A stretch of 64,000 bases of DNA from Rhodopseudomonas palustris (GCF_003591005.1 NZ_QYYD01000014.1:90622-154621); one strand, 5' to 3'; shown: positions 50,639-59,822, counted from the stretch's first letter. Notes: generated from the sequence alone by a model not told the origin. Numbers and translations are program-made.

Positions 50639-51169
50639 TTAAACCTTCTCGACCTGACCGAATTCCAGTTCGACCGGCGTGGCGCGGCCGAAGATCGACA
50701 CCGCGACCTTGACGCGCGAACGGGCCTCGTCGATTTCCTCGACCACGCCGGAGAACGACGCGAACGGACCGTCGGCGACGCGGACGTTTTCGCCGATCTC
50801 GAACGACACCGACGCCTTCGGGCGCTCCACGCCTTCCTGCACCTGGTGCAGGATGCGCATCGCCTCGGATTCCGAGATCGGCATCGGCTTGTTCTCGGCG
50901 CCGAGGAAGCCGGTGACCTTCGGGGTGTTCTTGATCAGGTGGAAGGCTTCGTCGGTGAGGTTCATCTTCACCAGCACGTAGCCCGGGAAGAACTTTCGCT
51001 CGGCGTCGACCTTGCGGCCGCGGCGCACCTCGGTGACCTTCTCGGTCGGCACCAGCACCTGCTCGAACAGGTCCTCGACCCCGCGCTGCTTGGCCTGCTC
51101 CTTGATCGACTCGGCGACCTTCTTCTCGAAGTTCGAATAGGCGTGGACGATGTACCAGCGCATGCTCAT
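50639..51169 (-). CDS. nusG: Transcription termination/antitermination factor NusG
   Basis: A 176-residue NusG that binds RNA polymerase and links it to Rho or the ribosome (S10). The N-terminal NGN domain shows RWYIVHAYSNFEKKVAESIK and FFPGYVLVKMNL. The C-terminal KOW domain shows IGENVRVADGPFASFSGVVEEID. A second ATG two codons in is also possible. It is 16 bases after secE. Confidence 0.97.
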   Translation of the reverse strand: MSMRWYIVHAYSNFEKKVAESIKEQAKQRGVEDLFEQVLVPTEKVTEVRRGRKVDAERKFFPGYVLVKMNLTDEAFHLIKNTPKVTGFLGAENKPMPISESEAMRILHQVQEGVERPKASVSFEIGENVRVADGPFASFSGVVEEIDEARSRVKVAVSIFGRATPVELEFGQVEKV

Positions 51170-51185
51170 GGTCGAAGGCCTACCG

Positions 51186-51374
51186 TTAGACGCCGAGGAT
51201 GAAGGTGATCAGGATCCTGATCAGCTGATCGGCGAAAAAGAAGAAGATCGACGCGAGCGCCACCATGATGAACACCATGATGGTGGTGATGGTCACTTCG
51301 CGGCGCGACGGCCAGGTCACCTTGGCGGTTTCGCTCCGCACTTCCTGCAGGAATTTGAACGGGCTGATGGCCAT
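51186..51374 (-). CDS. secE: Protein translocase subunit SecE
   Basis: A 62-residue SecE of the short, single-membrane-segment type. The amphipathic helix FKFLQEVRSETAKVTWPSRREV precedes one transmembrane segment (ITTIMVFIMVALASIFFFFADQ-like, about residues 29-51). It clamps SecY in the translocon. The ATG at 51374 gives the family-length protein; the open frame upstream has no homology. First gene after a clear promoter. Confidence 0.96.
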   Translation of the reverse strand: MAISPFKFLQEVRSETAKVTWPSRREVTITTIMVFIMVALASIFFFFADQLIRILITFILGV

Positions 51375-51540
51375 CGTGTGATCCAGATCGTCAGTCGAAT
51401 GTCGGGGTTTGCGAAAGCCAGACAGCCCTGTTGCGCCCAACCCCGGCGGCTCGGCCAGGGATGAGCCACCAACCGGGCTCTGTCTTCGGGAAATCAAGCC
51501 GCGCCGGAAATCCGCAAAACGGGCCGGCAGCGAGTGACGC

Positions 51541-51569
51541 CTTTTATGGCGAGTCCGGGCAAAGGTCAA
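51541..51569 (-). promoter_or_regulatory. Predicted sigma-70 promoter for secE-nusG-rplK-rplA
   Basis: On the minus strand a -35 TTGACC (51569-51564) and -10 TAAAAG (51546-51541) are separated by exactly 17 bases. A further TTGACC at 51689-51684 lacks a good -10. This promoter would make secE independent of tRNA-Trp and tuf2, to which it is usually adjacent. Confidence 0.6.
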
Positions 51570-51720
51570 GCTGAGGGCGACATCAACCACCCGTCGAGGC
51601 GCTTCACCCGGATTGTTGCCCGCCCGAATTCTCCCAATCGAGCCAAAGACTTGCGTTCGGACGCTCACGCCCCGTCGGATCTAGGTCAAGCGCCGCGTCA
51701 AAGTGTATGCGCCTCCCCGC

Positions 51721-51809
51721 CGTCATGGCCGGGCTCGTCCCGGCCATCCACGCCTTCCGGCATCTGAGACAGCAAGGCGTGGATGCCCGGCACAAGGCCG
51801 GGCATGACG
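51721..51809. repeat. Family A palindromic repeat, copy 6
   Basis: Starts CGTCATGGCCGGGCTCGTCC and ends AAGGCCGGGCATGACG. It lies 38 bases after the livF stop and could terminate or protect the liv transcript. Confidence 0.85.
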
Positions 51810-51847
51810 CGTGGAGAGGAAGGTGCCTAATCTCCCTCGGAGCCGGG

Positions 51848-52567
51848 TTACCCGATCCCTACTCCCAGCAGCGAGTCGACCAGCTCGCGGTCGCCGCGCA
51901 GCTTTTCGCCTTGGCCCTGCCAGACGATGCGGCCGCGCTCGATCACCAGCACGTCGTCGGCGAAATCGAGCGCGCGCTCGATCTGTTGTTCGACCAGCAC
52001 CACCGTCATCTCGCCGGACTGCGCCAGTTTGACGATGGTCTCCATCAGCTGATCGCAGATCACCGGCGCCAGGCCTTCGAGCGGCTCGTCGAGCAGCAGC
52101 ACCTGCGGCTTGCCGAGCAGCGTCCGCGCCAGCGACAGCATCTGCTGCTCGCCGCCGGACAGCTGCATGCCGCCGTGGTTGCGCCGCTCCGCGAGACGCG
52201 GAAACATTGTGTAGACGGCCTCGAGCTCGCTGCGCGGCCGGCCCTTGAGGCCGGTGAACAGATTCTCTTCAACCGTCAGCGAGCGGAACACGTCGCGGGT
52301 CTGCGGCACGTAGCCGAGCCCGGCCGCAGCGCGGGCGAAGGTCTTCAGCCCGGTGACCTCGCGCTCGCCGATCCGGACCGCGCCGCCCTTGTGGGTGGTC
52401 AGGCCCATCAGCGTCGCCAGCAGCGTGGTCTTGCCGACACCGTTGCGGCCCAGCACGGTGAGCCGGCCGCCGGCCGGCACCGTGAAGCTGATGTCGCTCA
52501 AAATGCTCACCGAGCCGTAGCCGGCGGCGAGACGGTCGACCTCAAGACGCGCGGCGGGCATCGGCAT
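51848..52567 (-). CDS. Branched-chain-amino-acid-type ABC transporter ATPase (LivF-like)
   Basis: A 239-residue ATPase with Walker A GRNGVGKTTLL, signature LSGGEQQMLSLAR and Walker B QVLLLDEPLEGLAP, the usual LivF form. An ATG two codons later is also possible. It overlaps livG by 26 bases. Last gene of the uptake operon; with LivG it powers the LivHM channel. Substrate specificity comes from the binding protein at 55508. Confidence 0.92.
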   Translation of the reverse strand: MPMPAARLEVDRLAAGYGSVSILSDISFTVPAGGRLTVLGRNGVGKTTLLATLMGLTTHKGGAVRIGEREVTGLKTFARAAAGLGYVPQTRDVFRSLTVEENLFTGLKGRPRSELEAVYTMFPRLAERRNHGGMQLSGGEQQMLSLARTLLGKPQVLLLDEPLEGLAPVICDQLMETIVKLAQSGEMTVVLVEQQIERALDFADDVLVIERGRIVWQGQGEKLRGDRELVDSLLGVGIG

Positions 52568-53306
52568 AGCTTCCCAGATAGGCCGAACGAACGGCGTCGT
52601 TTTCCTTCACTTCGGCCGGCGTGCCTTCGAAGATCAGCGCGCCATTCGCCAGCACCAGCACGCGCTTGGCGAATTTGAACACCAGGTCCATGTCGTGCTC
52701 GATCATCAGGATCGCGATCTCGGGCGACATCCGGCCGATCGCTTCGAGGATGCGCGGCGACTCGTCGTGCGGCACGCCGGCCGCCGGCTCGTCGAGCACC
52801 AGCACCCGCGGCTTCATGGCGAGGCCGATGGCGAGGTCGAGCAGCCGCTGCTGGCCGTAGGCCAGCTTGGTCACCGGCGTTGCCGCCAGATGGCCGATGC
52901 CGAGCAGATTGAGCACGCTTTGCCACTCGTCGCGAACGTCGGCCTTGTTGATGACCGAGGAGAACATCCGTTTGGTCAGGCCGCGGCGCTGCATCACTGC
53001 GAGCGCGACGTTCTCGGCGACGGTGAGGCTGGTGAACAGCCGCGTCACCTGGAAGGTGCGCACCAGGCCGCCCTCGACCCGATGCGCGATCGAGGCGGTG
53101 GTGATATCCTCGCCGGCGAGCAGGATGCGGCCGTCGGACGGCGGCAAATCGCCGGACAACTGATTGACCAGCGTGGTCTTGCCGGCGCCGTTCGGCCCGA
53201 TCAGCGCGACGCGGTCGCCGCTCGACAGCGTGAACGAGACGTCGTCGGTGACGCGCAGGCCGCCGAACGATTTCGACAGGCGCTGGACTTCGAGCAAGGT
53301 CGTCAT
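52542..53306 (-). CDS. Branched-chain-amino-acid-type ABC transporter ATPase (LivG-like)
   Basis: A 254-residue ATPase with Walker A GPNGAGKTTLVNQL, a Q-loop at RTFQVTRLF, the signature-equivalent KLAYGQQRLLDLAIGLA and Walker B RVLVLDEPAAGVP, plus IEHDMDLVF (H-loop), the LivG hallmarks. Its start overlaps the livM stop by four bases, and its end overlaps livF. Confidence 0.93.
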   Translation of the reverse strand: MTTLLEVQRLSKSFGGLRVTDDVSFTLSSGDRVALIGPNGAGKTTLVNQLSGDLPPSDGRILLAGEDITTASIAHRVEGGLVRTFQVTRLFTSLTVAENVALAVMQRRGLTKRMFSSVINKADVRDEWQSVLNLLGIGHLAATPVTKLAYGQQRLLDLAIGLAMKPRVLVLDEPAAGVPHDESPRILEAIGRMSPEIAILMIEHDMDLVFKFAKRVLVLANGALIFEGTPAEVKENDAVRSAYLGSYADARRAS

Positions 53307-54301
53307 CGCGCTGCCCTCGCCTGCCTGAAGTCGCCGATCCGCCGCGTCACTTCATTGACCAGTCCCTTGGGGAAGAACAGCACCACCACGATCAGCAGCA
53401 CGCCGATCAGGATCATCCAGTGGAAGGGGCTGGCGGCCGAGACGTAGTGATGGAATAGCTCGAACAGGATCGCGCCGATCAGCGCGCCCCACAGATTGCC
53501 GGCGCCGCCGAGGATCAGCATGATCAGCGCTTCGGCGGAGCGCTCGAAGCTGACGCTGTCGAGCCCGACCACGCCGGTGTTGATCGCCGTCAGCCCGCCG
53601 CCGATCCCGGCGACGGCGCCGGCGACGCAATACATCACCACCAGCCGCGGATAGACCGAGACGCCGATCATCCGGGTGCGCAGCGTGTCGTCCTTGATGG
53701 CGCGGCACATCAGCGCGAACGGCGAGCGCGCGAACCGCAGCAGCACCACCATGGTGATCAGCAGCACCACCACCGAGAAGACGTAACCGGTGCGGCCGAA
53801 CATATCGAAACTGAAGATGCCGAACACCGGCCCCGGCGAGATGCCGGCGAGCCCGTCGCTGCCGCCCGTGATCGACGACAGCTTGTTGGCCAGCGCGGCG
53901 ACGAGCTGGCCGAACGCGATCGACAGCACCAGCTGCGGCAGACCGCGGAAGCGCGTCACCAGCAGGCCGGACATCAGCCCGGTCGCGGTGCCGGCAAGCG
54001 CGCCGATCAGCAGCATCAGGATCGGATCGGTAATGCCGGCGAGCGCTGCATTGCCGGCCGCATAGGCGGCGACGCCGAACAGCGCGGCCTGGCCGAGCGT
54101 GGCGACGCCGCAATAACCGGTGACGAGATCGAGCGAGAGCACCAGGAACGCGAGGCCGATCACCCGAATGAGAAACGCGAGATCGTCGGGGTAGACGAAA
54201 TAGCCGATCGCGCCGAGCCCGGCGATCACCGCTGCGGCGATCAGATCGTTGCGCAAGCCGGCCCAGGCAGACGGTGCAGCAGTCACGGACAAGGTCGCCA
54301 T
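53303..54301 (-). CDS. Branched-chain-amino-acid-type ABC transporter permease (LivM-like)
   Basis: A 332-residue permease with about nine or ten hydrophobic segments. It contains LSLDLVTGYCGVATLGQAALFGVAAYAAG (typical LivM) and the EAA-like loop YPRLVVMYCVAGAVAGIGGGL. It follows livH by one base and overlaps livG. Confidence 0.93.
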   Translation of the reverse strand: MATLSVTAAPSAWAGLRNDLIAAAVIAGLGAIGYFVYPDDLAFLIRVIGLAFLVLSLDLVTGYCGVATLGQAALFGVAAYAAGNAALAGITDPILMLLIGALAGTATGLMSGLLVTRFRGLPQLVLSIAFGQLVAALANKLSSITGGSDGLAGISPGPVFGIFSFDMFGRTGYVFSVVVLLITMVVLLRFARSPFALMCRAIKDDTLRTRMIGVSVYPRLVVMYCVAGAVAGIGGGLTAINTGVVGLDSVSFERSAEALIMLILGGAGNLWGALIGAILFELFHHYVSAASPFHWMILIGVLLIVVVLFFPKGLVNEVTRRIGDFRQARAAR

Positions 54302-54302
54302 C

Positions 54303-55169
54303 TCAATGCGCCTTTCCGAACAGGCCGTGGGGGAACACGTAGACGATGATGATCACCGCGACATAGAAAAAGAACTCGCCGAACTCGGGCGCCAGATATT
54401 TGCCGGTGGTGTCGGCGAGGCCGAGCAGCAGCGACGCCGCCATCGCGCCGGTGACCGAGCCGGCGCCGCCGACCGAGACCACGACCAGAAACGTCACCAT
54501 GTAGCGCAGCGCGTAGAACGGCTCGACAGGCAGCAGCTCGGCGCCGACCACGCCGCCGAACGCCGCAAGTCCCACAGCGAGCGCGAAGGTGACCGAATAA
54601 ACGACCTGCGTGCGAATGCCGAGCGCCTCGGCCATGTCGCCATTATCGACCGCGGCACGCAGCCGCACGCCGAACTCGGTCTTCTCGATCAGCAGCCACA
54701 GCGCCACCGCGGTGACCACGCCGCAGCCGATCACGAACAGCCGGTGCGCCGGGATCATGCGGAAGCCGAGATCGAACGGCCCTTTCAGCATCTCCGGCAG
54801 TGGAATCGGCTTCGAGGTCGGACCGAAGATGTAGTTGGCGATGCCGACGATGAAAAAGGTGATGCCGATCGTCAGCAGGATCTGGGTCAGTTCGTCGGAG
54901 CGACGATAGATCCGGCGATACAGCAGGAATTCGAACGGCACCGAGATGATCACGGCGCCGATCACCGCGATCAGGATCGCGATCGGATAGGACACGCCGA
55001 GCGACACCAGCGCGAACGAGGCGAAATAGCCGCCGATCATCGCGAAGGCGCCGTGGGCGAGGTTCACCACCCGCATCAGCCCCATCATGATCGACAGGCC
55101 GATCGAGATCGTGAACAGCACCATGCCGTAGGCCAGCGCGTCCGGCAGGATTCCGAGAATCGTCCGCAT
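54303..55169 (-). CDS. Branched-chain-amino-acid-type ABC transporter permease (LivH-like)
   Basis: A 288-residue permease with about eight hydrophobic segments. ISIGLSIMMGLMRVVNLAHGAFAMIGGYFA is the LivH signature, and GAGSVTGAMAASLLLGLADTTGKYL is the C-terminal pattern. The gap to the binding-protein gene upstream is 338 bases and contains a family A repeat. Confidence 0.93.
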   Translation of the reverse strand: MRTILGILPDALAYGMVLFTISIGLSIMMGLMRVVNLAHGAFAMIGGYFASFALVSLGVSYPIAILIAVIGAVIISVPFEFLLYRRIYRRSDELTQILLTIGITFFIVGIANYIFGPTSKPIPLPEMLKGPFDLGFRMIPAHRLFVIGCGVVTAVALWLLIEKTEFGVRLRAAVDNGDMAEALGIRTQVVYSVTFALAVGLAAFGGVVGAELLPVEPFYALRYMVTFLVVVSVGGAGSVTGAMAASLLLGLADTTGKYLAPEFGEFFFYVAVIIIVYVFPHGLFGKAH

Positions 55170-55507
55170 CAGGTGTGTGTCCTTGCGGACGTCGCTGATC
55201 CCGTTCGATTCAATCCAGCCTTCACAACCCGACTCCCGACTCTCGCATTGAGGCCGCTTTCCTAGAGCGCTTCATCGGTTGATTGAAGCGCGATCGCACG
55301 TTCCACATTGCTCTCCGTCCTTATCCCGAGAGCTTGACTCACAACCAAGGCTGAATTCTCGGCCACATTCCTCACTCGCTTGCCTCGCTCACGAATTCCG
55401 TCATGGCCGGGCTTGTCCCGGCCATCCACGCCTTTTCTGCATTTACGGCAGCAAGGCGTGGATGCCCGGCACAAGGCCGGGCATGACGCGTGGAGAAGGG
55501 AGTGCCT
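55170..55507. other. Gap between binding-protein gene and livH
   Basis: 338 bases with no gene. It contains the family A repeat at 55399-55488. The livH-proximal 230 bases show no clear promoter. The hairpin could lower permease expression relative to the abundant binding protein (inference). Confidence 0.45.
55399..55488. repeat. Family A palindromic repeat, copy 7
   Basis: Starts CGTCATGGCCGGGCTTGTCC and ends AAGGCCGGGCATGACG. It lies 20 bases after the stop of the binding-protein gene. Confidence 0.85.
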
Positions 55508-56683
55508 CTACTGCTTAACGAGGCCCCAATCCGGCTGTGCCTTGAAGGTCTCGATCTCCTTGTTGATCAGCTTGCCGTCCGACTTCTCGACTTCGCGCAG
55601 ATAAACGTTCTGCGTGATGTGCCGGGTCTCCGGATCGATCGACACCGGGCCACGCGGGCTGGTCCACTGCATGCCCTTCACCGCAGCGATCGCCTTGTCG
55701 GGATCCTGCTTGCCGCCGGTCGCCTCGATCATCTTGTAGATCAGCCGCGCACCGTCGTAGGCCGCGACCGAGGTCATGGTGACTTCGTCGAGCTTGCCGC
55801 CATCCTTTTGCAGCTGCGCCAGGAACGCCTTGTTCTCCGGCGAGTCGTGCGACACCGCGTAGTGATAGGTCGACAGGATGCCGAGGCCGGATTCGCCGAT
55901 GTTCGGCAGATCGGGCTCGGTGACGACGTCACCAGTCGACATCAGCTTGACGCCGCCCGCCTTCAGGCCGTTGTCGATGTAGGCCTTGACGAAGCCCAGC
56001 GTCGGCGGACCGGCCGGCAGGAAGGTGAAGATCATGTCGGCGCCGGAGTCCTTGATGCGCTGCATGATCGGACCGAAGTCGGTGGTCGACAGCGGCATGC
56101 GGATCGCCTCGACGACCTTGCCGCCCTCGCCTTCGAAGGTCTTCTTGAACGCGGTCTCGGCGTCGATGCCCGGGCCGTAGTCGCTGACCGCGATCGCGAC
56201 CTTGGTGGCGCCCTTCTGCTTGGCGACCTTGGCGGCCGGCACCGTGTTCTGGAACATCGTGAACGAGGTGCGGACGATGTAGGGGCTCTTTTCGGTGATC
56301 GACGAGGTGGCGGCATTCAGCACCACCATCGGCACCTTGGCCTCCTGCAGCAGCGGCGCCACCGCCATCGCGTTCGGCGTGAAGTACAAGCCGGCGATGT
56401 ACTGCACCTTCTCCTTGACGATCAGCTCCTGCGCCAGCGCCTTGGACTGCGCCGGGTTCGGCGAGACTTCGTCACGATAGACGAACTCGACGGTGTGGCC
56501 GCCGACCTTGTTGCCGTTCTCGGCGACCCAGGCGTCGATGCCCATCTTGTAGTTCTTGCCGAACAGCGCGTACGGCCCCGACATCGTGCCGATCACGCCG
56601 ACCTTGATCGTATCGGCCTGCGCGGCGCCGACACTGAACGAAATCGCCGCGGCTGCGCACAGCCACCCAAAAGTTTTCACCAT
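55508..56683 (-). CDS. Periplasmic substrate-binding protein of a Liv-type ABC transporter
   Basis: A 391-residue type-I periplasmic binding protein. A Sec signal peptide (to about residue 23, A-Q-A-D) precedes TIKVGVIGTMSGPYALFGKN, the standard start of the LivJ/AmiC-like fold. YIAGLYFTPNAMAVAPLLQ and VPMVVLNAATSSI line the ligand cleft. Ligand not predictable by eye. Its place between a glutamine-synthetase-like ligase and the permease genes suggests it captures the substrate of that pathway. Confidence 0.92.
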   Translation of the reverse strand: MVKTFGWLCAAAAISFSVGAAQADTIKVGVIGTMSGPYALFGKNYKMGIDAWVAENGNKVGGHTVEFVYRDEVSPNPAQSKALAQELIVKEKVQYIAGLYFTPNAMAVAPLLQEAKVPMVVLNAATSSITEKSPYIVRTSFTMFQNTVPAAKVAKQKGATKVAIAVSDYGPGIDAETAFKKTFEGEGGKVVEAIRMPLSTTDFGPIMQRIKDSGADMIFTFLPAGPPTLGFVKAYIDNGLKAGGVKLMSTGDVVTEPDLPNIGESGLGILSTYHYAVSHDSPENKAFLAQLQKDGGKLDEVTMTSVAAYDGARLIYKMIEATGGKQDPDKAIAAVKGMQWTSPRGPVSIDPETRHITQNVYLREVEKSDGKLINKEIETFKAQPDWGLVKQ

Positions 56684-56730
56684 CCGTCTGCCTCTCCTCT
56701 GCCTGATCCGATTATCTGCGTTGGCTATGT

Positions 56731-58191
56731 TCAGAACATCTCGAAATATTCACGCTGTTCCCATTCCGTCACTTCGGCCTGGAAGCGCTCGATCTCGGCG
56801 TTTTTGATGAACGTGTAGTAGTCGACGAATTCGCCGCCCAGCGCGGTGCGGAAGAACGGATCGTCGCGCAACGCGAAGATCGCCTCGCGCAGCGATTTCG
56901 GCAGCAGGTCCGCCTTGGTCTCGTAGGGCGTATCGGCCGACGGGCCCGGATCGAGCTTGCGGTCGACGCCGTCGAGCCCCGACAGGATCTGCGACGCCAT
57001 ATAGAGATACGGATTGGCGGCCGGCTCACCGACGCGGTTCTCGATCCGCGTCGCCTTGTCGCCCGCCCCGCCGAGCACGCGCAGCATCACGCCGCGATTG
57101 TCGCGGCCCCAGATCGCACGATCCGGCGCCAGCGAATAGGAGCGATAGCGCTTGTAGCCGTTGATGGTCGGCGTGGTGAACACCGTGGCGGCGCGCGCGT
57201 GCGTCATCAGGCCGGCGAGATAGTGCCGGCCGAAATCCGACAAGACGTCGCTGTCGGACATGAACGCGTTGCGGCCGCCGTCGCGTGCGACGACCGACTG
57301 ATGCAGATGCCAGCCCGACGACACCACGTTCGGAATCCGCGGCCGACACATGAAGGTGGCATGATAACCGTGGCGCTGGCAGATCTGCTTCACGGCGCTG
57401 CGGAACAGCACCATCAGGTCGGCCGGCATCAGCCCGACGGTCGGCTGGAAGGTGAATTCGCACTGGCTCGGGCCGTACTCGACCTCGATCGAGCGCAGCG
57501 GCAGGCCGAGCGCGACGACGTCGCGGCGGATCAGTTCGAGCACCGGCTCCATCTGATCATAGCGCTGCTCGGTGAGATACTGATAGCCGTGCGACAACAG
57601 GCTGACGCTCGGCGGCTCGCCGGGCTGGCCCGCGTGCTCCGGCCGCATCTTGCTGTCTTCGACCTTGAAGACGTGAAACTCGACTTCGAGCCCGGCCTTG
57701 TAGTCGTACCCGCGATCGGCGAGCTTCTGCAGCGCCGATCGATAGATGTTGCGGGTGGCGAACTGCACCGGCCGGCCGTCGGCGAAATACAGATCGCACA
57801 GCACCCAGCCGGTGGTCGGCGCCCAGGGCAGCACGCGGAACGTCGTCGGATCCGGCAGCATGACGACGTCGGCGCCGCCCTGCATCTCCGACATGCCGAA
57901 GCCGCCGCCGGCCTGAAACACCGGAAACACCGTCTTGTGCGAGGTGTCCTTCGCCAGCATCGTGGTGGTGATGGTGGCGCCGTTGTCGAGGCTGTTCAGC
58001 GCTTCGGACGCGACCAGCGTCTTGCCGCGCAAAATGCCGTGCTGATCGGGGAACGAGAACCGGATGGTCTCGAGCCCCTGCTCTTCCGCGATACGGCGCA
58101 TCCGCGCCGCCGCATCGATCTGTTCTTCGGACCACAGTCCGTATTTGGCAGCTAAGCTGTCGCCCATGGCGTATCGCTGATGCACGTTCAT
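56731..58191 (-). CDS. Glutamine-synthetase-like ligase (gamma-glutamylation family)
   Basis: A 486-residue member of the GS superfamily, not housekeeping GlnA. The catalytic-domain motifs are present: Glu169/Glu171 in GLEVEFHVF, Glu236/Glu238 in SIEVEYGPSQCEF, His295/His297 in SSGWHLHQSV, and NRGVMLRVLGG with RIENRVGEPAANPYLY. Such proteins (PuuA, IpuC, aniline-pathway types) join glutamate to an amine using ATP. The start (ATG 58191) overlaps the stop of the Rieske gene, so they are translationally coupled. The amine acceptor is unknown. An adenylylation-site match was not looked for in detail. Confidence 0.85.
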   Translation of the reverse strand: MNVHQRYAMGDSLAAKYGLWSEEQIDAAARMRRIAEEQGLETIRFSFPDQHGILRGKTLVASEALNSLDNGATITTTMLAKDTSHKTVFPVFQAGGGFGMSEMQGGADVVMLPDPTTFRVLPWAPTTGWVLCDLYFADGRPVQFATRNIYRSALQKLADRGYDYKAGLEVEFHVFKVEDSKMRPEHAGQPGEPPSVSLLSHGYQYLTEQRYDQMEPVLELIRRDVVALGLPLRSIEVEYGPSQCEFTFQPTVGLMPADLMVLFRSAVKQICQRHGYHATFMCRPRIPNVVSSGWHLHQSVVARDGGRNAFMSDSDVLSDFGRHYLAGLMTHARAATVFTTPTINGYKRYRSYSLAPDRAIWGRDNRGVMLRVLGGAGDKATRIENRVGEPAANPYLYMASQILSGLDGVDRKLDPGPSADTPYETKADLLPKSLREAIFALRDDPFFRTALGGEFVDYYTFIKNAEIERFQAEVTEWEQREYFEMF

Positions 58192-59546
58192 TCGGCGGCC
58201 GTCAGATGCGGGACCTTGGCGGCGATCTCGGCCGGCACCGGCGCGGCCCACGGCGCACCGCGGCGACGCTTGACGTCGACTTCCATCCAATAGGTCTCCC
58301 AACCGCGGCTCGGGCCGATGCCGTCCATCGTGGCCGGGCCCTGGATGCCGCGCGCGCTGGCGGCGTCGAGCGCCAGCAGCGGACGCTGGCCGGCCTCGGC
58401 CTTGGCGATCTCCTGGCGCAGCAGCCGGCGATACTGAATGATCGCCTTGTCGCTCTGGCCGAGATGCTCGCGGGTGCGATCCTGTATCTTGCCCATCGAC
58501 TCCACCGCCCACTGGTCGTGGACGTTGATGTCGGCGCCCATGCCGGTGTAGGTCGAGGTCGCCTGCTCGTGCGGATCGAAGCCATAGTCGTTGCGCTTGT
58601 TCTTACGCGACGTGTAGTCCGGCAATTCGTAGAGTTCGAGGCGCTGCTCGCGCATCTTCACCTTGTCGACCGGCTGGGTGTAGCTGGTGAAGATCGCGTA
58701 CCAGTAGCAGTGCTCGTCGTCGACCGGGACGTGCCACTGCGTGATCGTCATCTCGGTGCTCATCGGAATGACGAAGCCGTGCGGGAACAGCTGGTTGGTG
58801 ACGCGCACATGGGTGCGCTCGCCGTCGATCTGGCGCAGCGCGATCAGCCGCAGGCCGTATTCGGTGTGCTCGACATTGATGATCGGGCGATCATATTCGC
58901 GCAGCACCTGCGTCATCGGCATCTCGCTGCCGGCCGAGGCGCCGCGGAATTGCTTGCCGTAGGACTTCGCGGTGTCCTCGTCCTCGAAGAAGCGATGCAG
59001 GAACGAGGCGTGCGCCGGATCGATGCCGACCTCCAGCGCCTGCAGCCAGTTGCACTCGAACAGGCCCTTGAAGGCGAACACGTGGGTATCGGGCGCGGTG
59101 AAGCAGTCGATCTCCGGAAACGCCGGCGGCTCACCGGTGCCGAGATAGGCCCACAAAATGCCGCCCTTCTCCACCACCGGAAACGAGCGCTGCTTGATGT
59201 TGGCGCACAGCGGCGATCCCGCCGGCTCGGCCGGAGTCTCGAGGCACTTGCCCTCGACGTCGAACAGCCAGCCATGGAAGGCGCAGCGCAGGCCGCCGCC
59301 TTCGAGCCGGCCGAACGCCAGATCGGCGCCGCGATGCGGGCAGTCGCGATCGATCAGGCCGTAGCGGCCGGCTTCGTCCTTGAACAGCACGAAGTCCTCG
59401 CCGAGCAGACGCACCGGCCGGATCGGCCGCTCGCCTTCCAGCTCGGCGACCAGCGCCGCCGGCTGCCAATAGGCGCGCATCAGCTTGCCGCACGGCGTGG
59501 CGGGTCCGACCCGGGTGATCAGATCGTTCTGGTCCTGGCTCATCAT
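58188..59546 (-). CDS. Rieske non-haem iron oxygenase, alpha subunit (phthalate/vanillate type)
   Basis: A 452-residue aromatic-ring-hydroxylating or demethylating oxygenase. The Rieske centre has Cys69/His71 (DCPHRGAD) and Cys88/His91 (CAFHGW). The mononuclear iron site has His179 and His184 in GIDPAHASFLH, preceded by the bridging Asp176. Homotrimeric single-subunit (no beta) family by length. A frame opens 24 codons earlier, but ATG 59546 has AGGAGG eight bases upstream. No reductase gene is nearby, so electrons must come from an unlinked partner. First gene of the divergent operon controlled from the iclR gap. Confidence 0.9.
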   Translation of the reverse strand: MMSQDQNDLITRVGPATPCGKLMRAYWQPAALVAELEGERPIRPVRLLGEDFVLFKDEAGRYGLIDRDCPHRGADLAFGRLEGGGLRCAFHGWLFDVEGKCLETPAEPAGSPLCANIKQRSFPVVEKGGILWAYLGTGEPPAFPEIDCFTAPDTHVFAFKGLFECNWLQALEVGIDPAHASFLHRFFEDEDTAKSYGKQFRGASAGSEMPMTQVLREYDRPIINVEHTEYGLRLIALRQIDGERTHVRVTNQLFPHGFVIPMSTEMTITQWHVPVDDEHCYWYAIFTSYTQPVDKVKMREQRLELYELPDYTSRKNKRNDYGFDPHEQATSTYTGMGADINVHDQWAVESMGKIQDRTREHLGQSDKAIIQYRRLLRQEIAKAEAGQRPLLALDAASARGIQGPATMDGIGPSRGWETYWMEVDVKRRRGAPWAAPVPAEIAAKVPHLTAAE

Positions 59547-59669
59547 GGCTTTGGCCTCCTGAGGCAGCTCGCGCGGTGCTGCCTTTGTGATTGAAGGCGA
59601 CAAGGCTGGGTGCCGCAAAGGCTTTGTAAAAGCCAGCGCGCCCTTGTCGCAGATTTCCGGCGCTTGATC

Positions 59670-59684
59670 GTTCGGTAGACGAAC
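59670..59684. promoter_or_regulatory. Candidate IclR-type operator 1
   Basis: Perfect dyad GTTCG, five bases (GTAGA), CGAAC. It is 124 bases upstream of the oxygenase start codon, within reach of that gene's promoter. Same sequence logic as operator 2. Confidence 0.6.
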
Positions 59685-59807
59685 AGATGTTCGCTATGGA
59701 TAAGATTGCCTCTGATGTGCAACTTGAGCAAGCTGAAATTCTCGGCGCAAGATGCTCATCGACCTTGCAGCACAACACTTGACACGCTCTCGCAAAGCCG
59801 AACTTGT

Positions 59808-59822
59808 GTTCGATAGGCGAAC
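59808..59822. promoter_or_regulatory. Candidate IclR-type operator 2
   Basis: Perfect dyad GTTCG, five bases (ATAGG), CGAAC. It starts 23 bases downstream of a TTGACA box and 59 bases before the iclR ATG, a position suited to autoregulation. Confidence 0.6.

Larger units (their letters stand above)
51375..51847. other. Gap between livF and secE
   Basis: 473 bases. It holds the secE promoter (51541-51569) with a leader of about 165 bases, and the family A repeat (51721-51809) close to the livF stop. No gene is seen. Confidence 0.5.
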
